64,000 nt of DNA from Rhopalosiphum padi (lineage: Eukaryota > Arthropoda > Insecta > Hemiptera > Aphididae), in assembly GCF_020882245.1 (NCBI RefSeq), contig NC_083598.1, forward strand, positions 42,507,858 to 42,571,857, given 5' to 3'. Shown in pieces: positions 48,780 to 61,974 of this stretch. Numbering within the stretch: the first letter of the stretch is position 1; every line of letters begins with the position of its first letter. A model generated the notes under the pieces. It did no database searches and was not told the origin of the DNA. It saw nothing but the letters and a program-made list of their open reading frames with translations. A program made the position numbers and the translations under genes.

Positions 48780-50990
48780 TCGAGTATAACAATTTTTTTT
48801 TACACCGTGTTGTGATCTCTATATTTCAATCATCGTAGTGATATTTCGGATTTATGTTGTGCTTACCGCGGCTGCTGCAACACGTCATGTCCATCTATAT
48901 ATATTTCAATTGTCCATATATGGTGGTAAGACAATATTATTTTAAACTAATAATAATATTATGCATTTTATAATTTATTTCACATAATACACCGATAATT
49001 CCGTGTTGCACGAACAATATCATTAAACATTTAATTAATTAATTGTGAACCAATGGTCCTTTTTAACATGATTTAGTGGCCCATTATTGAACCATTAAAT
49101 TAATCAAATTTCCATGTGACACGGCATAAGTCTTTTAAACACAACTATCCAACGAAAAACTAATCGGTATATATTGTATACTTGTCTATTGAATTGATAT
49201 GAAAAACAAAATACGATTTTGGTTATATAAATTCGAATTTTGTTTCGTTGTTTTATATTTCTATATATGAAGATGTCAAGTGTTGTTGGAAAGACGATTC
49301 AACTCGAATATTATTTTACATTGGTATTAAATTGTATTATGTGAAGTATATTATATTATGTATGTATAGAAATAAATAATACTTCATTATAAGACGACGT
49401 AGGAAAACGAATTTATTAAGTACGCAATAGCCGATTGTCATTATACACTCGCGTACTGTTTCGCTAGAGGGAAGGGCAGTATTATTATTATTATTATTAT
49501 TGCTTGGCAACGACTAAAGCACCGCGTGCACTGCAACCCTCTTCTCACATTTCGGGTTTTGCGCAGCGCAACACGTGAGATTTCATCATGTATACATTAT
49601 TATATTAATTTATTGCATTCAAACGGTCGACGGTAACTGCGATATGCAAATCGGAAAAGGGGAAACGACGAACAAACTTAAGCAACTTCTAGTCGATTCG
49701 TGTCACGCGCGTATATCCGTATAATCGTGTATTACATTAATGTTTATTTAGCGCGAAAATTCTAAACTCCGCAGTATAATAATGTACATATTATTATTAT
49801 TATTATTTATTGACGTAGAAGATTTTAATGCGCCCATTATTCGCTTATGCTTAGCTAGGTATATGAGTAATTATTCCTGGACTCGCGGTCAAGCGGAATT
49901 TTACATTAGATTTTAAGAAATTCGTCAACGCGTATACTCTCTGTATAACAATATTTAATTTATGCGTGTTGAGCAGCGAGTATATAGTACACGTTTTTAT
50001 GGAGCGTGGGCCTTCGACATACACATTGCACATATACACATGCGGCAAAGTTCTTCTCGCGATGCATTACACGAAATCGTTTTGACACGAACAAACATAA
50101 CATGTATACATTTAATAAATGTGTTGGATTTTGAGAGAAAAAAAACAGTCGCGATACAAGTCTATGCAGGGCGCATTGCTCGGATGACTGATTAAATTAT
50201 GCACGGTGGACGGTTTTTGGAAAAAAAAATTTTTTTTCTTCTTTCTATTAATTTCACTTCCTCGGCATTCGGGCGCGCAGTGCAGTACAAAAACGCTGCC
50301 GACAAATATAATAATAATAATAACGATATATATTTCATTACATTTTTTGTCGGGAGAAAAAAAATTAGTAATAATAATAATCGGTCTTGTTTTAATAACG
50401 TCAGCCAGCAATAATTCCGTGTATAATACACACGGCGGGGCATTGCATCGCACATACCCGCGACACAACGAGATCGTATATTATTATGAATTATGATATA
50501 TTATTATATTATATAATACACCAGTAGTACTTCAAAATAAAAGCCGCCGACGCCGCCGTCGCGTCTATCAGCGTTCAAACGAATAATCGACTCTGCGGTA
50601 TAGCACATATTATTATGATAATATGCGCGTGTACAAAATATGTATTTTATAATAATTATTTTACTGTAATATAATATTCGCGTGAGTGATAAAAGCGCGT
50701 TTGTGCATACCTATCTACACTGCATATATACGCACACATATATAGATAACGTTTTCATATATATATATTGTAAAATATTAATATATTGTTTAGGTAGAGT
50801 ATAAATTATTTTATATGCACCCCAATGCATCCTGCAGTGCTTGCGGTTTTCCCGCGACAACCTTTTTCTGGAAATCTCATCGGTGACTCATCCTGTATGT
50901 AACTACAATATTAACACGCATATATAACAATAATAATAATATAGGTTCGTCGTCGTTTTATTGAAACTGCACTATGTATAGGTACTACCT
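48780..50990. other. mixed AT-rich and short CpG-rich DNA, no supported gene
   Basis: Short CpG-rich patches sit at about 49500-49570 and 50530-50590. Frames at 50112-50496 on both strands are low complexity. Confidence 0.4.
49480..49501. repeat. (ATT)n microsatellite
   Basis: Seven ATT units. Confidence 0.85.
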
Positions 50991-50999
50991 ATATACTCT

Positions 51000-51560
51000 A
51001 TACGATATCGTCGGGGTAACCGTTGAATATTGTTATTGCGCAGTGTGCTATAGGGGAAACGGACGCTGCCGAATCTCGGCGGCAGCTGCTCTTGTTTACC
51101 GCCACGACCGCGCCCGGGCGTTATAACGTATACGACGTGATTGTGTGTATGTATATGCGTATCCTGAGCAAGTCTTAAAAAACCTACTCGAAGGGGGATT
51201 AATTTTTTTTCGATAAAAAACCATTTCCATTGTGTAATGTTCTCGTTTCGTGAACCGAAAATGAGAATGTGGGCCGGCGGTATAGTCGGTCTCCCGTCCG
51301 CGCGCGCACTCTTCGCACAATCGCACTGCACACTTCACAGTCTATGTACATGTACCTACATAGCACTGTACGTTTATAATATATATTATATTATAATATA
51401 TTGTGTTTATAGGTATGCCTTGCAGAGGGCTGCGCTGCTAATGTCTCTTTTGTACGGTCTTTCATTCAATTCTTCTCCCGACCGGGGAGGCCGTGTCAGA
51501 TGACAAGAACCTTCTGCCGAGACCCGGACACCTCCTCTACCTCATTCTCTTCTTTTGGAG
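51000..51560. promoter_or_regulatory. CpG-rich island
   Basis: Raised GC with CpG clusters (ccgcgcgcgcactcttcgc near 51297; gaccgcgcccgggcg near 51105). Frames on both strands lack domains. Function unknown; promoter-like composition. Confidence 0.3.
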
Positions 51561-52204
51561 TTTTGTTCCGTACGGGGGGTATATATTATTATACATTATA
51601 CCTATACACTTTTGTATGTACGTACTGCACTCTCCATATATAATATATTGCGCTCTATAAAAACTATCCCTTACATATCCTTCGTTTTTAATTTATATAT
51701 AACATTATGTACATACGTGTATAGTGTCGTGTACACTATATATTATGCGCATTTTCGTCTCTCGGTCTCGTGATATTTCGTCGATCCAACTATATTATAT
51801 TATAATTTATAATATAGGTATGCGCAGTTTCCTTCTAGCGTAATATTATAATACGCATTTAAGTATACCTATATGCGTTTATGCAGCAGTTTTTATTTCC
51901 CGTTCGGTTAAAAAGTATTCGATTTTGTCAGGGTTCGAAAAACATACTATTTTGACTTCAAACACGTAATCTTGTTGTTGTGTACACTTTAAACTATAAT
52001 AATAATAACGCTTTGTTTCTCGCGTAACTCGACACCGCGGCGGCATGTGTGTATATACTATATACGTATATTATTTTAATATTTATATATATATTCAACG
52101 ATATAATTTAATATCGACAGAAACAGATCGAAAACCGTCCCAACAAAGAATACGCGCTCGACTATATTATATATTATATTGTACCTAATAAACTAAAACA
52201 ACGG

Positions 52205-52540
52205 GGACGAGTAACCTGGAACCTGTTATGCGGTCGGTAAGGATATATCGTGTGTATACATAACACACACAACGTATAACGCGATAAAATTACGGTCCTG
52301 GGTCAACCGGTGCCAAACGAACAGCATCGCACTAGAGACTAGACCGATCTTAATTAAATTACTGCAGGCCGGCGCAGCAGGAAATGAATAAAAATTAAAG
52401 ACGATCGCATTTATAGAAGTATATACAACAATATTGTCACGCCTAAATGATATAAACCAGTTTACCGCACTCGGACCGACCGCGAATAACGCGAGCGTTC
52501 GCGCATGTGCACCGCCGAGTTTTAACAAAAAACGACTTTA
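52205..52540. promoter_or_regulatory. CpG-rich island
   Basis: Raised CpG between AT-rich flanks, next to the MITE that begins at 52599. The 100-codon minus-strand frame across it (52226-52528) has no domain that I recognise. Confidence 0.3.
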
Positions 52541-52598
52541 TAGCACTCTGTTTTAGTCGTAACTATAACACACGTGTGCACGTTATAATATATTATTA

Positions 52599-52920
52599 TA
52601 TATACAGGGTGATTCACAAAATCCTTTTATTCCTCCAATAATGTAGTCTTGAAATCCAGTAGTTTATTAGAAAACCAAATCTGACATTTGAATTGGATTT
52701 TTTAAATACACTATAAGATGATATTTTCGTATTTTTGATATTTTTTCGTACTAGATACTTGAATGAAAACCCTCTTGTTTACTGTAAATTATTCGATAAA
52801 TAATTTTTTCGCCAAAATGTATTATTTATCTAAATCTAATTCAAAAATAAGTTTTTAAATAATTGTATAAAATATTGGAGAAAAAGGAGTGAGCATGCTT
52901 GGCGATTCACCCTGTATATA
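52599..52920. mobile_element. MITE of about 320 bp with TATACAGGGTGA terminal inverted repeats
   Basis: The left end is tatatacagggtgattcac. The right end, reverse-complemented, is tatatacagggtgaatcgcc, identical for the first 14 bases. TA at both tips suits a Tc1/mariner-type target site, although TA-rich flanks blur it. The interior is AT-rich without coding capacity. A divergent relative lies at 36194-36908. Confidence 0.75.
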
Positions 52921-52924
52921 CATG

Positions 52925-53680
52925 TGTAATGTGTATACTATATATTATTACAGTTATATTATATATTGCGCTTCAAATGACGAGTGTGTAATAATTTAAC
53001 TAAGTTATTATAATATATTATATCTATGTATAATATAATTGGTACCGCCCGCCGACCATTTTGAGATTTCGCGTGACTCGAAAGACATTATCTTCGAAAT
53101 CGTATATCTGGAATTTGTAAATTAACAATTTTTATGCATAGACCGCAGTTAATGTTACACGCTTAAATATATACACATTTTTTTTTAAACTTTTTGTTCA
53201 ATAGTACATATTATATTATATGCGCCGCGTTCGATTCTCAGAGCAAGATTATCGTTGTTAGCTTAAAAACAACGACACGCATGAGGTCATTCAAAAGCGA
53301 TTTCTTTTGTGCGGTACACGATGTACAAATAACGTTTATGATAATAATTATAAAATAATCAACGTGATGTTTTTTTTATCGTATTTCGGATAGTGCTGGG
53401 ATTTTTTTTTCATCAACTCCTCTTTGCGAAAGATAAATTATTTATTTGATAATAGATTAGATACTATACATTTTAAACAAATAGAATAGATACCACATAT
53501 ATGTATTATGTATACTACAGGTATTTTAGGTTTTAAATTCAAAGCAAAATATTTGTAATTACTAATTAGCATAATTTTATAGGAATTTTATGAAATAAAT
53601 TTAAAAAAAAAAAATTGTATAATATACCGGCTTGCCGCCAACTGAATTATCTATATACATACTAGCCTTGTTTGGATATC
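52925..53680. other. AT-rich DNA, nothing recognised
   Basis: I see no frame, RNA gene or repeat boundary that I can support. Confidence 0.45.
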
Positions 53681-53689
53681 GTCGTCAGG

Positions 53690-54560
53690 GGCACCGACAT
53701 TCATAAGTTTTTCGTGCGTCGTCTATTTTGAGACCAACGTGTTGGCGGGGAAAATTTTATTCCTATAGAATTGTACATTTTTGTTCCATTATCGCGTTTC
53801 AGTCCGTAGCAGCGTTGTTCTCGAACAATCTCAATACCTATTGATCGTGATTTGTTATTATTTTCAAGTACATGAATAATATATTAATTTTTTAAGCCCG
53901 CGGAAAGCAAAATATTTTTATTGTGATAAGCCCGTGGTGGGGAAGGGGGAGTGGACGATATATCGAGATTATCGTTGACATGATGGCTCTACAAAACAGC
54001 TCAGATTTTCGCGATGAAATCGAAAAACGCTTCGTGGTGACCCCATGCAGGATGGTAGGGTAATGAAAAAGAAGATCTCTCTCCCCCCTCCTCGTCGGCA
54101 CGCGTGAGTACGTTTTCGCCGGATGAAAGACTAAAATTTAATAATAAAATATGTTAATATAAACTGCAGTAGTCGCGTCGTCTTTACATTTTATTATCTA
54201 AACGCAATAAACGGCACGACGACAACGCCGACGACACTACGATGATCTTTATCACGGGTATATATTATTACAACAACACATGGATTTAGATCGCGTGCTG
54301 CATATTAGTAGGCATAATAATATAGAAGGTACACGGTATTCGTATTCGTACTTACACACACTCCATCAATCGCCCACACGATGTGTAATAATATAATTTC
54401 CAAAAACGACAGATGTGTTTTTTGTTGGAGGCTTGGTGGCTTGGTGGCTGGCGCGAGCGTGCGCGCGTGACACGGGTCGCCCCGGCTATCAGATGTTCCT
54501 TTTTCACCTGGCCGACGCGCTTGCATTTCCGCCGTCCATTTGGTGGAATCGTCCACACAC
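53690..54560. promoter_or_regulatory. CpG-rich island pair
   Basis: Two adjoining CpG-richer patches (53690-54120 and 54180-54560). Frames on both strands are short and share no domain. Regulatory or untranslated exon DNA is possible. Confidence 0.25.
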
Positions 54561-54573
54561 ACACACACACACA
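54553..54573. repeat. (CA)n microsatellite
   Basis: About ten CA units at the edge of the CpG-richer patch. Confidence 0.9.
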
Positions 54574-55079
54574 TGTACAATAACAATAATAATATAATTC
54601 AATGATTCTTATATGTATTTGGCATTTGCAGTATATTATATATTTTGTATAGTGATGTATAATATATTATGTGTATAAGCGCATAAGGCCCGCACGATGC
54701 CCTGCTGCGGGGACCCCGAAAACCGTATTTCACCGACGTTATTTTTACTATTATTATGATTATTTGAAAAAAATCGCTGGCAGACGTTGTGTACGCGAAG
54801 TAACTTCCGACCACCGTGGTTTTAGACACTCGAATCCGGAAACCAAGGTTGAACCGGTGCTGACTGACGTATTTTTTTTTAAATTTTATTAGATCACAAA
54901 ATTGATTTGTTTAGAAGTATAAACAATTTTTTACACTATTTGAAGACATTATACATTTTTAATTTCATATTCTAAGAATTTCAATAGGTAAATAAAAATT
55001 AAACTTTGGACAATCAGATAATTAGTTATAAGTGTCATAACTTATAACTTTATATGTATTTAATATGTTTTTAGATAGT

Positions 55080-55545
55080 GGTGCTAGAGAAGTGGAGCAA
55101 CGTTTTGCATAACGTCTAATTGATTTTTTAAAAATATGATTTTTCTTAAAGATGTGATTGCACCGTGGTATAGTAGATTAGTAATTGATGTATAAGTTTT
55201 AGCGCTACAAATCAGACTTGGACGGAAATGTCTCGCGAAATCGTTCATTCGTGATGGAGTGGAGACTGGAGGGGACTCGTTGTCGTCGATTAGCGGACTG
55301 GTCAGTGCAAAATAATTCATAATAAATAAATATATAAAAAAAAACTCGACGTGGACGATTGATAGGTAGGCAACAACAGCAGCATCAGAATAGGTATAAT
55401 AATTAATAACATAAAGCGAGTGCGTGCGACGGTAGCGGCCCGTACGTATTGCGGGCTGTGGCCTGTTGACGATACAATATAGGAGCGGTTTTTACCGTTC
55501 GGAACGAGATTCTTCGGATGATTGGCAAAGTTCAACACACAGCCT
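55080..55545 (-). promoter_or_regulatory. CpG-rich island with adjoining minus-strand open frames
   Basis: Two minus-strand frames (55084-55320 and 55317-55538) lie end to end and are less low-complexity than others in this desert. The upper one has no ATG start, and I recognise neither. It could be an untranslated or partial exon of a minus-strand gene. Confidence 0.25.
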
Positions 55546-55549
55546 CACA

Positions 55550-58150
55550 ACATACATATTAGACTCACACAAATGTAATATATATCATGTGAAAAATAGA
55601 CCACAGCAGTGACGACGAGCGTTTACGTATATCTATAATAATGTATATTATTATGTTAATGTATATTATATTAGTTAAAAAGTTAGTGCGCGAAGTTAGC
55701 GTGAGAATTAGTACAATCGGCGCTATTATTTTTATTATTATTTATTAGTATTACCTATATGAACAAATATGTGTAGCTTTACTGTAAAGCCTTTACAGCT
55801 TTTAAACGTATTTGTAATATTTTTATATTATGTCATATTATATTACTGTACCCGCAGGCTCCTCAGTGTCACATATCACAGTCGCCTTTAGGTCTATAGG
55901 CCTATAGGTTTTTACCGCGATAATAATATAATGCTATTATTTGTTCGTCATACGTTTTTGTCCTGCTCCGAGTGCAGTTCGCAAAAGCACCTCAGCGTGC
56001 CTTACATATTATTAATATTTAATATCTGTTTTAACTGCAGCTCTATAGACGACTATCATTTTGCATTTCGTCTGGAATCATCGTTAGACTTTTTGATATA
56101 ATATAGGTCCAATGTTGAAAGTGTTAAAACACGAAAATACCCAGGTCTAGGACAACATTTTCGATACAAAAATCAAAACCAATCATTTTAGAAAAGACGG
56201 AAACCCGCAAGCATTTGCAAATATTTCGTGGTCATATGATTCTATGTTTAATAATATGATGTTCGTAGCTAGTATATTAAACGTGAACTCTTGTGTTTGC
56301 TCGTGGTCAATATAAGAATCTCGTGTTCGATTGATTAGAAGATTGTAGACTTACGGGGTGGGGCAAGTCGTCTATTATTGCGGGAGACCGCGCAGTACCT
56401 ATAAATATTTTAATATATCTATTCGAAATTTACTCGAAAAGAAAAAAACTGGTTTCCGTAGGTTTTGAGTATTATTTTTGTTCAAAAAACGAGTAGTTTC
56501 TCTCGGCCGAGTCGTGTAACCACAACCGTTTGATGAAAACCCATCACCGCTCGCCGGTGTAAAATAATACGGGCGCACGCGTTTATACTAAATAATTTCG
56601 GGTATAAATGATATATAATCTTATATTCTTATACAAACTCAATACTCAAAATGATTCTTTTAATGTTAAACGTTCAGTTTCTCGAAGAGTGTTTATTGTT
56701 TACTTATAATACAGACAATAAAGTAAAATATTTACAATGTATATCAATATTATTGTATCTGTATAAATTTGTTTAAAATTCGATTTTTATGATTTGAAAT
56801 TCCCAGAAATATATAGTGCAGCTTCCGACGTTTCAAAATGTTATGTATGAAATTAATAAAAATGATGTTTTATAATCACTGAATTGTGTAAAAAGAAATA
56901 TTTTCTAAAACGATACTTTTCGAGAAAATTAATTCGTTTACCATTAAATGATGAATCGCGGTAGTGCTGTACTCGGATAAATCGATATAGTAAGTCCCAT
57001 CGAATCTAACACGCGCGTCGCGCATACACCTAAATACACATACAGTCGTTGTCAGTCGTAATCATCATTTAGTTTAATCTTTTCTCGCCCCCCACGCTTC
57101 GCCATTGACAGTTCAAAGTACATTTTTAATGTATAACACGCGTTTCATTCAATCAAACGTCGTTGTCTTGTAATCATATCGTTCACACTATTAATAACAC
57201 GAGCAACGTAAGCTACGTACAACGATGTTATTCAATTTTAACAAAAAAATAATACTTTTCGTGAAAGTGTAACCTAAGTAATATTGGTATGTTTGTAGGA
57301 CGGTGGGGGGAGGTACTCGTGTTTATTTCTTAGATTTTAAATCTGGTGTTCAAAAATCATATAATTGAATAACATTTAAAATGTCGTAGAGAAATAACGA
57401 AGGATTTTTTTTTAGATAAATATAGTTATATATAGGTACTTAATAGTTCATATGTGATAAGTAAATAACTTTCGGGGTCAAGCATATGATAATGGGGAAA
57501 ATAAATAAGTAGGACAAGTTCAAGGAGTGCAGTTATATACTTTTAGAAAATTCAATAGAGCTTATTTTTGTGTAATTTCTGAATTTTAAGTTGATATAAA
57601 ACATTTTACCAATAACCAACCATGAAATTAAATATTGATCGTTTTTTATTTAATATAAATGAAAACGGGAGTATACCAAATGCAAAACTACAATAATATA
57701 TTTTTCAGTTATAACAAAAGGAAATTTAGAAAATTATTTTAGATATTTAATATTAAGCCAGTTAAAATATCTCTATAGCTAAAAAGAATAAAATGGTCAC
57801 TTTAATCGTTAATAATGTCTAGAACAGAAATATTATTTGTGTAAAAAATCGGTTTAATAACAAATTTGTAAAATTTAAATAGAATATATTCTAAGTGATG
57901 CATAATCAAGCTCTTACATTACACTGCTCAATTAGTAGTTTCTTGGATAAATGATGTATCGTGCAATATATCGTCCAATATTCATACCAGCTGCACTTCA
58001 AGCTTTGAAATTCAAAGACCATAATACGCTGCTACTCTTATTGTCAATTCTTCCGAAATATGGACAATTCTTCCAAAGTCCTTAACTTTTGAATTGATTG
58101 AAACGAACTCGTTGATACAACTAAAAAGTGGGCATTTTAAAGACACGTCT
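55550..58150. other. AT-rich DNA, no supported gene
   Basis: Nothing recognisable apart from small CpG-bearing patches (about 56490-56580 and 57000-57100). Confidence 0.4.
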
Positions 58151-58525
58151 CACTAATAGAAATATCTATTATATAGGGTTTTGGAATTATTTTCGCACTG
58201 GGCCTCGCCAATCATACGGACGTCCCCGTGACGATACGTTATAATATAATACAATATATTATTATACGTCCAAGGACGATGAGCGCGTGATATACTTGCG
58301 ATATAGTCGCGGTGTACTATTTATATGTACGCCTATATATATGTAGGTAGTGTGTATATGACTATCGTATGATAATTGAACGCGCGAATCACTAAGTACG
58401 GTACAAAACCCCATCGCCCGCAGATATCGTGTTCAGTATAAAACGATATTATTATTATTATATAGGTAAACCGCTGCTATAATACAATTTTGTCATAGAG
58501 GTACACACAAGTCATCATTATATAG

Positions 58526-58713
58526 GTGTACAACAGACGTCGTACGCACAATTTATATTATTCCGTCCGCACCAAAACGAGAGCACGCATCGGATTCATT
58601 GTTCGCCGTAGTATTTTTAAATTTAACATTTGGTCGCGTGGTGGTCAAAAGGAAGATGGCAGATGTTTGAATGTTTCGTCGATAGCCCAAGGCCCGGTGT
58701 GGTGGTGGCATGT
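58526..58713 (+). other. candidate internal exon, function unknown
   Basis: An acceptor-like TATATAG precedes an open stretch ending at CATGT|GTAAGG, a good donor. If joined to the strong acceptor at 59575/59576 the frame stays open for about another 30 codons. No ATG lies in this exon's frame and no domain is recognised, so this could equally be a non-coding transcript or chance. Confidence 0.2.
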
Positions 58714-59274
58714 GTAAGGTACGCGCATACATCGCGTTTAATATAATAATCGCAATAATATCATATTATTATATTTTGTTATATAAAAGTATACTAAAAT
58801 CATCGCCATACGTATATTATGTTATTATAATGCATTGAGTGTGATGCTGACCCATGGCGTCGAGGTGTGATGTTATTTGCTGAAATTAAAATAAAGTTTA
58901 TATTATTTATGATGGGTTCATAATTAATGTTTAGTGAGTTCGGTGTGCGCCGATATTAAACTATAATATGTATATAATGGAAAAAAACTAACTCATTTTC
59001 ATACATTTTTTAATTTTTGTTTGTCTCGCTTTTCAAATAATATTCCTATGTTATAGTTAAGAGATATCTAAGTAATAATAATAATACGAAGACCACGAAC
59101 TCGACACGCGATCAGAGTGGTTTGACATAATTTCCCACAACTGGAAACAGTGGAAACGCACACTCGCCGGACACAACAACCACTGTGATAATCGACGTAA
59201 GTATAAACTACAATCGGTGTATCATCATCGATCAGATCAGATGAGTGTCTGCCGAGCGACTGGTTTCCGGTAAC

Positions 59275-59292
59275 AAAAAAAAAAAAAAAAAA
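59275..59292. repeat. poly(A) homopolymer run
   Basis: Eighteen consecutive A bases on the plus strand, without an adjacent recognisable retroelement end. Confidence 0.8.
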
Positions 59293-59575
59293 CAAGCTTT
59301 TAATACACGCACAAGTTAATGCCTCTGCTGCAGATCCCGTTACCACACATACACACGTCCAGTAGATGTACATACCTATTCCATATTATTAATTATTGTG
59401 TCATTCCGCATTCGTATAATCGCTCTGCATTCAATATTTAATGTTCCGGTATGTTTCCGATTGCGGTGTACCAGTGGATAGTATTATAATAATAAGATAT
59501 ACTTTTGTATCAAGGTCCTGCGTTAATATTATCATATAAATTACTTAATTTTTTAATTTTGTCTTTTACTTATAG

Positions 59576-60075
59576 GCAGACGCGACGCTTTTTGTCGGCG
59601 GAAAGATTGGTTATTACTGAGAAGCGTTTCACCAGTTGGTCGATGACTTGTGTAACTATTGTATAATTTTGACTAATATTGCACATGTCCCGGCCAATTG
59701 GAGGATTTTGCTAAAAGTCGACGGCTGCTGCTGCTGCACAGTTCTTCCAAAATCGTCGAGGCCAAGTGGTAGACGGTTTTTTATTCTGTACGCCGAGGAC
59801 GAAAAGCAAAGAATGTAGCAAATTAGGTTGTGTTATTTGCAATATGTATTAAATGTGCATCACCGTGTACAATTCGTACACGATCTCATATTGCACTTGA
59901 CCCAGCCTGCAATGCACATTTCGCATCGACGACGACCGACCAAGACTACGCACAGACATAAGTCATAACGAGAATATGGCGGCGGCGGTTTTAATTTTAT
60001 TTTGACGACTTTAGATTCAAATTGTACACCGCAGAATTTAATGGATATGAAAATAAAATAATATAAATAATATAC
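59576..60075 (+). other. candidate terminal exon of an unknown plus-strand transcript
   Basis: gtcttttacttatag is the best polypyrimidine-tract acceptor seen in this desert, followed by CpG-rich DNA; AATAAA lies at 60052-60057. The open frame entering from the upstream candidate stops after about 30 codons. The 60-codon ATG frame at 59636-59818 is unassigned. Confidence 0.2.
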
Positions 60076-60079
60076 TGCA

Positions 60080-61230
60080 TGTTATATAGATTGATATATA
60101 TGACTATAAGATTGACACACTGATGTGGCATGATGTTATGACTTTTAAGTATTTTAATTTAGTATTGTGATATGTGTTTATACTATTCTACATATAATAT
60201 TATATTATAAATGTAAAACATAAATAAATTTGTAGGTATAATCATCAAAAAAAAAAATATTAAAATATATTATAATACTAAAGATATTTTACTTAATGTA
60301 AAATTCAAAGTTCCTTTAAATATTGTAATATGTAGTTATAAGATACTATAAGTTTAAATTATGTTGATAAATATAATTATCAACCCCAATCATATGAATT
60401 TTACAACCTTTAGAATATTTTAAATTTAACTATTTTTTATCATAACTTTTATAATTGTTTTGATTATTAAAAACATTGTTGTTGTAAATACTTAATACAT
60501 TATCAATTTGAGTGTGAATCTGTATGTTATAGAACCTCATATTTAAATTTTAGTAGCTTTTAATTAGTATGAATGATGGTTAAACAGTTAATTTATAATT
60601 AAGTTTTTGGCTTAATTTTATATAATCGTCTAACACTATGTCAAACGTATAGTAAATCATTTTTAAATTTTTCCCAGTCTTCCCCGGCACACTCTTGGCT
60701 AATAGGGGATTATGAAATTAATTTATATTTATTTTTTATATAATTTATTACCTGTTGTTTTGCAAAATGTATTATTATTATTATTATATATGTTATTATT
60801 CTATTATTATCTAGAATATATTAATACTTCTAATTAAATTAATTATTACAGTAAGAAAGTATAAATAACTAAATATTTACAAGTGAATACAATAAGTACT
60901 CTAAAGTTAACGTAAAGACCGTAGATTTTGTATTTTATTTTTAATGACTTAGAAATCCATATTCCATATTATAATAATGTATTAAATATGTTCAACTATA
61001 TTCCATTATTTGTTCTTTTCATTAATACTTGAAAGCTCTACAAAGTGATGATCTTCACACATGCAATATACTTAAACAAACTTAAAAAAATCAAAAAAAT
61101 ATTAAATAATTTATAATTAGCCAAATGGTTATGTAATTACTAATAATCTTATTAAAAATTATAAAGAAGATTAGTTCTTAATACGTATACAATGTGCTGT
61201 AAGATTGAAAGTCTTCAAAATATTTTTAGG
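60080..61230. other. AT-rich DNA, nothing recognised
   Basis: No coding frames; a short ATT run lies near 60770-60790. Confidence 0.5.
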
Positions 61231-61231
61231 T

Positions 61232-61625
61232 TTCATAGATGTTTCCAATGGTCAAAATTCAACACAAATTTATTCAGTGATAATGCATTACTTTGAAGAA
61301 CAAAATATAAACATGGAAATCATTCATATAGTGGCTTAATCTTATGATGAAGTAAATGTTATGTTTGGTCATCTAAACAGAGTTCAAGCTCAAGTGCAAA
61401 AGCAATATCCAGCAGTCATATATACATACTGTATAGCACATTGTTTTAATTAAGTTTTTTTTTAGATTTATGCAAATTAATAAAAGTAATTAGTTTTAAA
61501 TGAATATTAGTATTAACTAATGCCAATAAAAAATATTTTATTTATATAGTGCATAAAGAGTATTCAATATATTAGAAGCACCCATTTGTCGATTTTTCTC
61601 AACTATCTGTAAATTTTGAACTACT
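61232..61625 (+). pseudogene. decayed hAT-type (DUF4371/ZMYM-like) transposase fragment
   Basis: The frame from 61232 reads FIDVSNGQNS...IYSVI, then SYDEVNVMFGHLNRVQAQVQ and YPAVIYTYCIAHCFN, the signature block of hAT-related proteins (the usual form is SYDGA-VMSGHLNGVQ and a C-x-AH-x-LN segment). A stop falls after IHIVA and another after CFN. Downstream, the phrase RVFNILEAPICRFFSTI (about 61559-61609) matches the next part of the family after a gap. Only this core survives; no terminal repeats were found. It is clearly non-functional. Confidence 0.7.
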
Positions 61626-61974
61626 TGATACCCAAAAACAACTTGATTTTTAGTAATGTACATTTGTGTTACATGTTGGATTTATCGGTTTAAGATTTTT
61701 GAAGCAATTATTAATAATTATACTATACAGCAATTGTAAACTTAATAACTTATTGTATTATTTTGTGTTGTAACATGAGTATTTAACAACGTAGAAAGAA
61801 CTTCATCCTGGAACAAGTTTATTAAAAATTATCTTTCAATTTAGCAAAAATTGTATTTAACTTACATAAATTACAGCAAACTATTTTAATTTGAGTAATT
61901 TCGATTAGAAAATTGCCTATGATAAGAATTTAATAATATTATATCTATTCTATTTTATTGAATTTGAAAAACTC

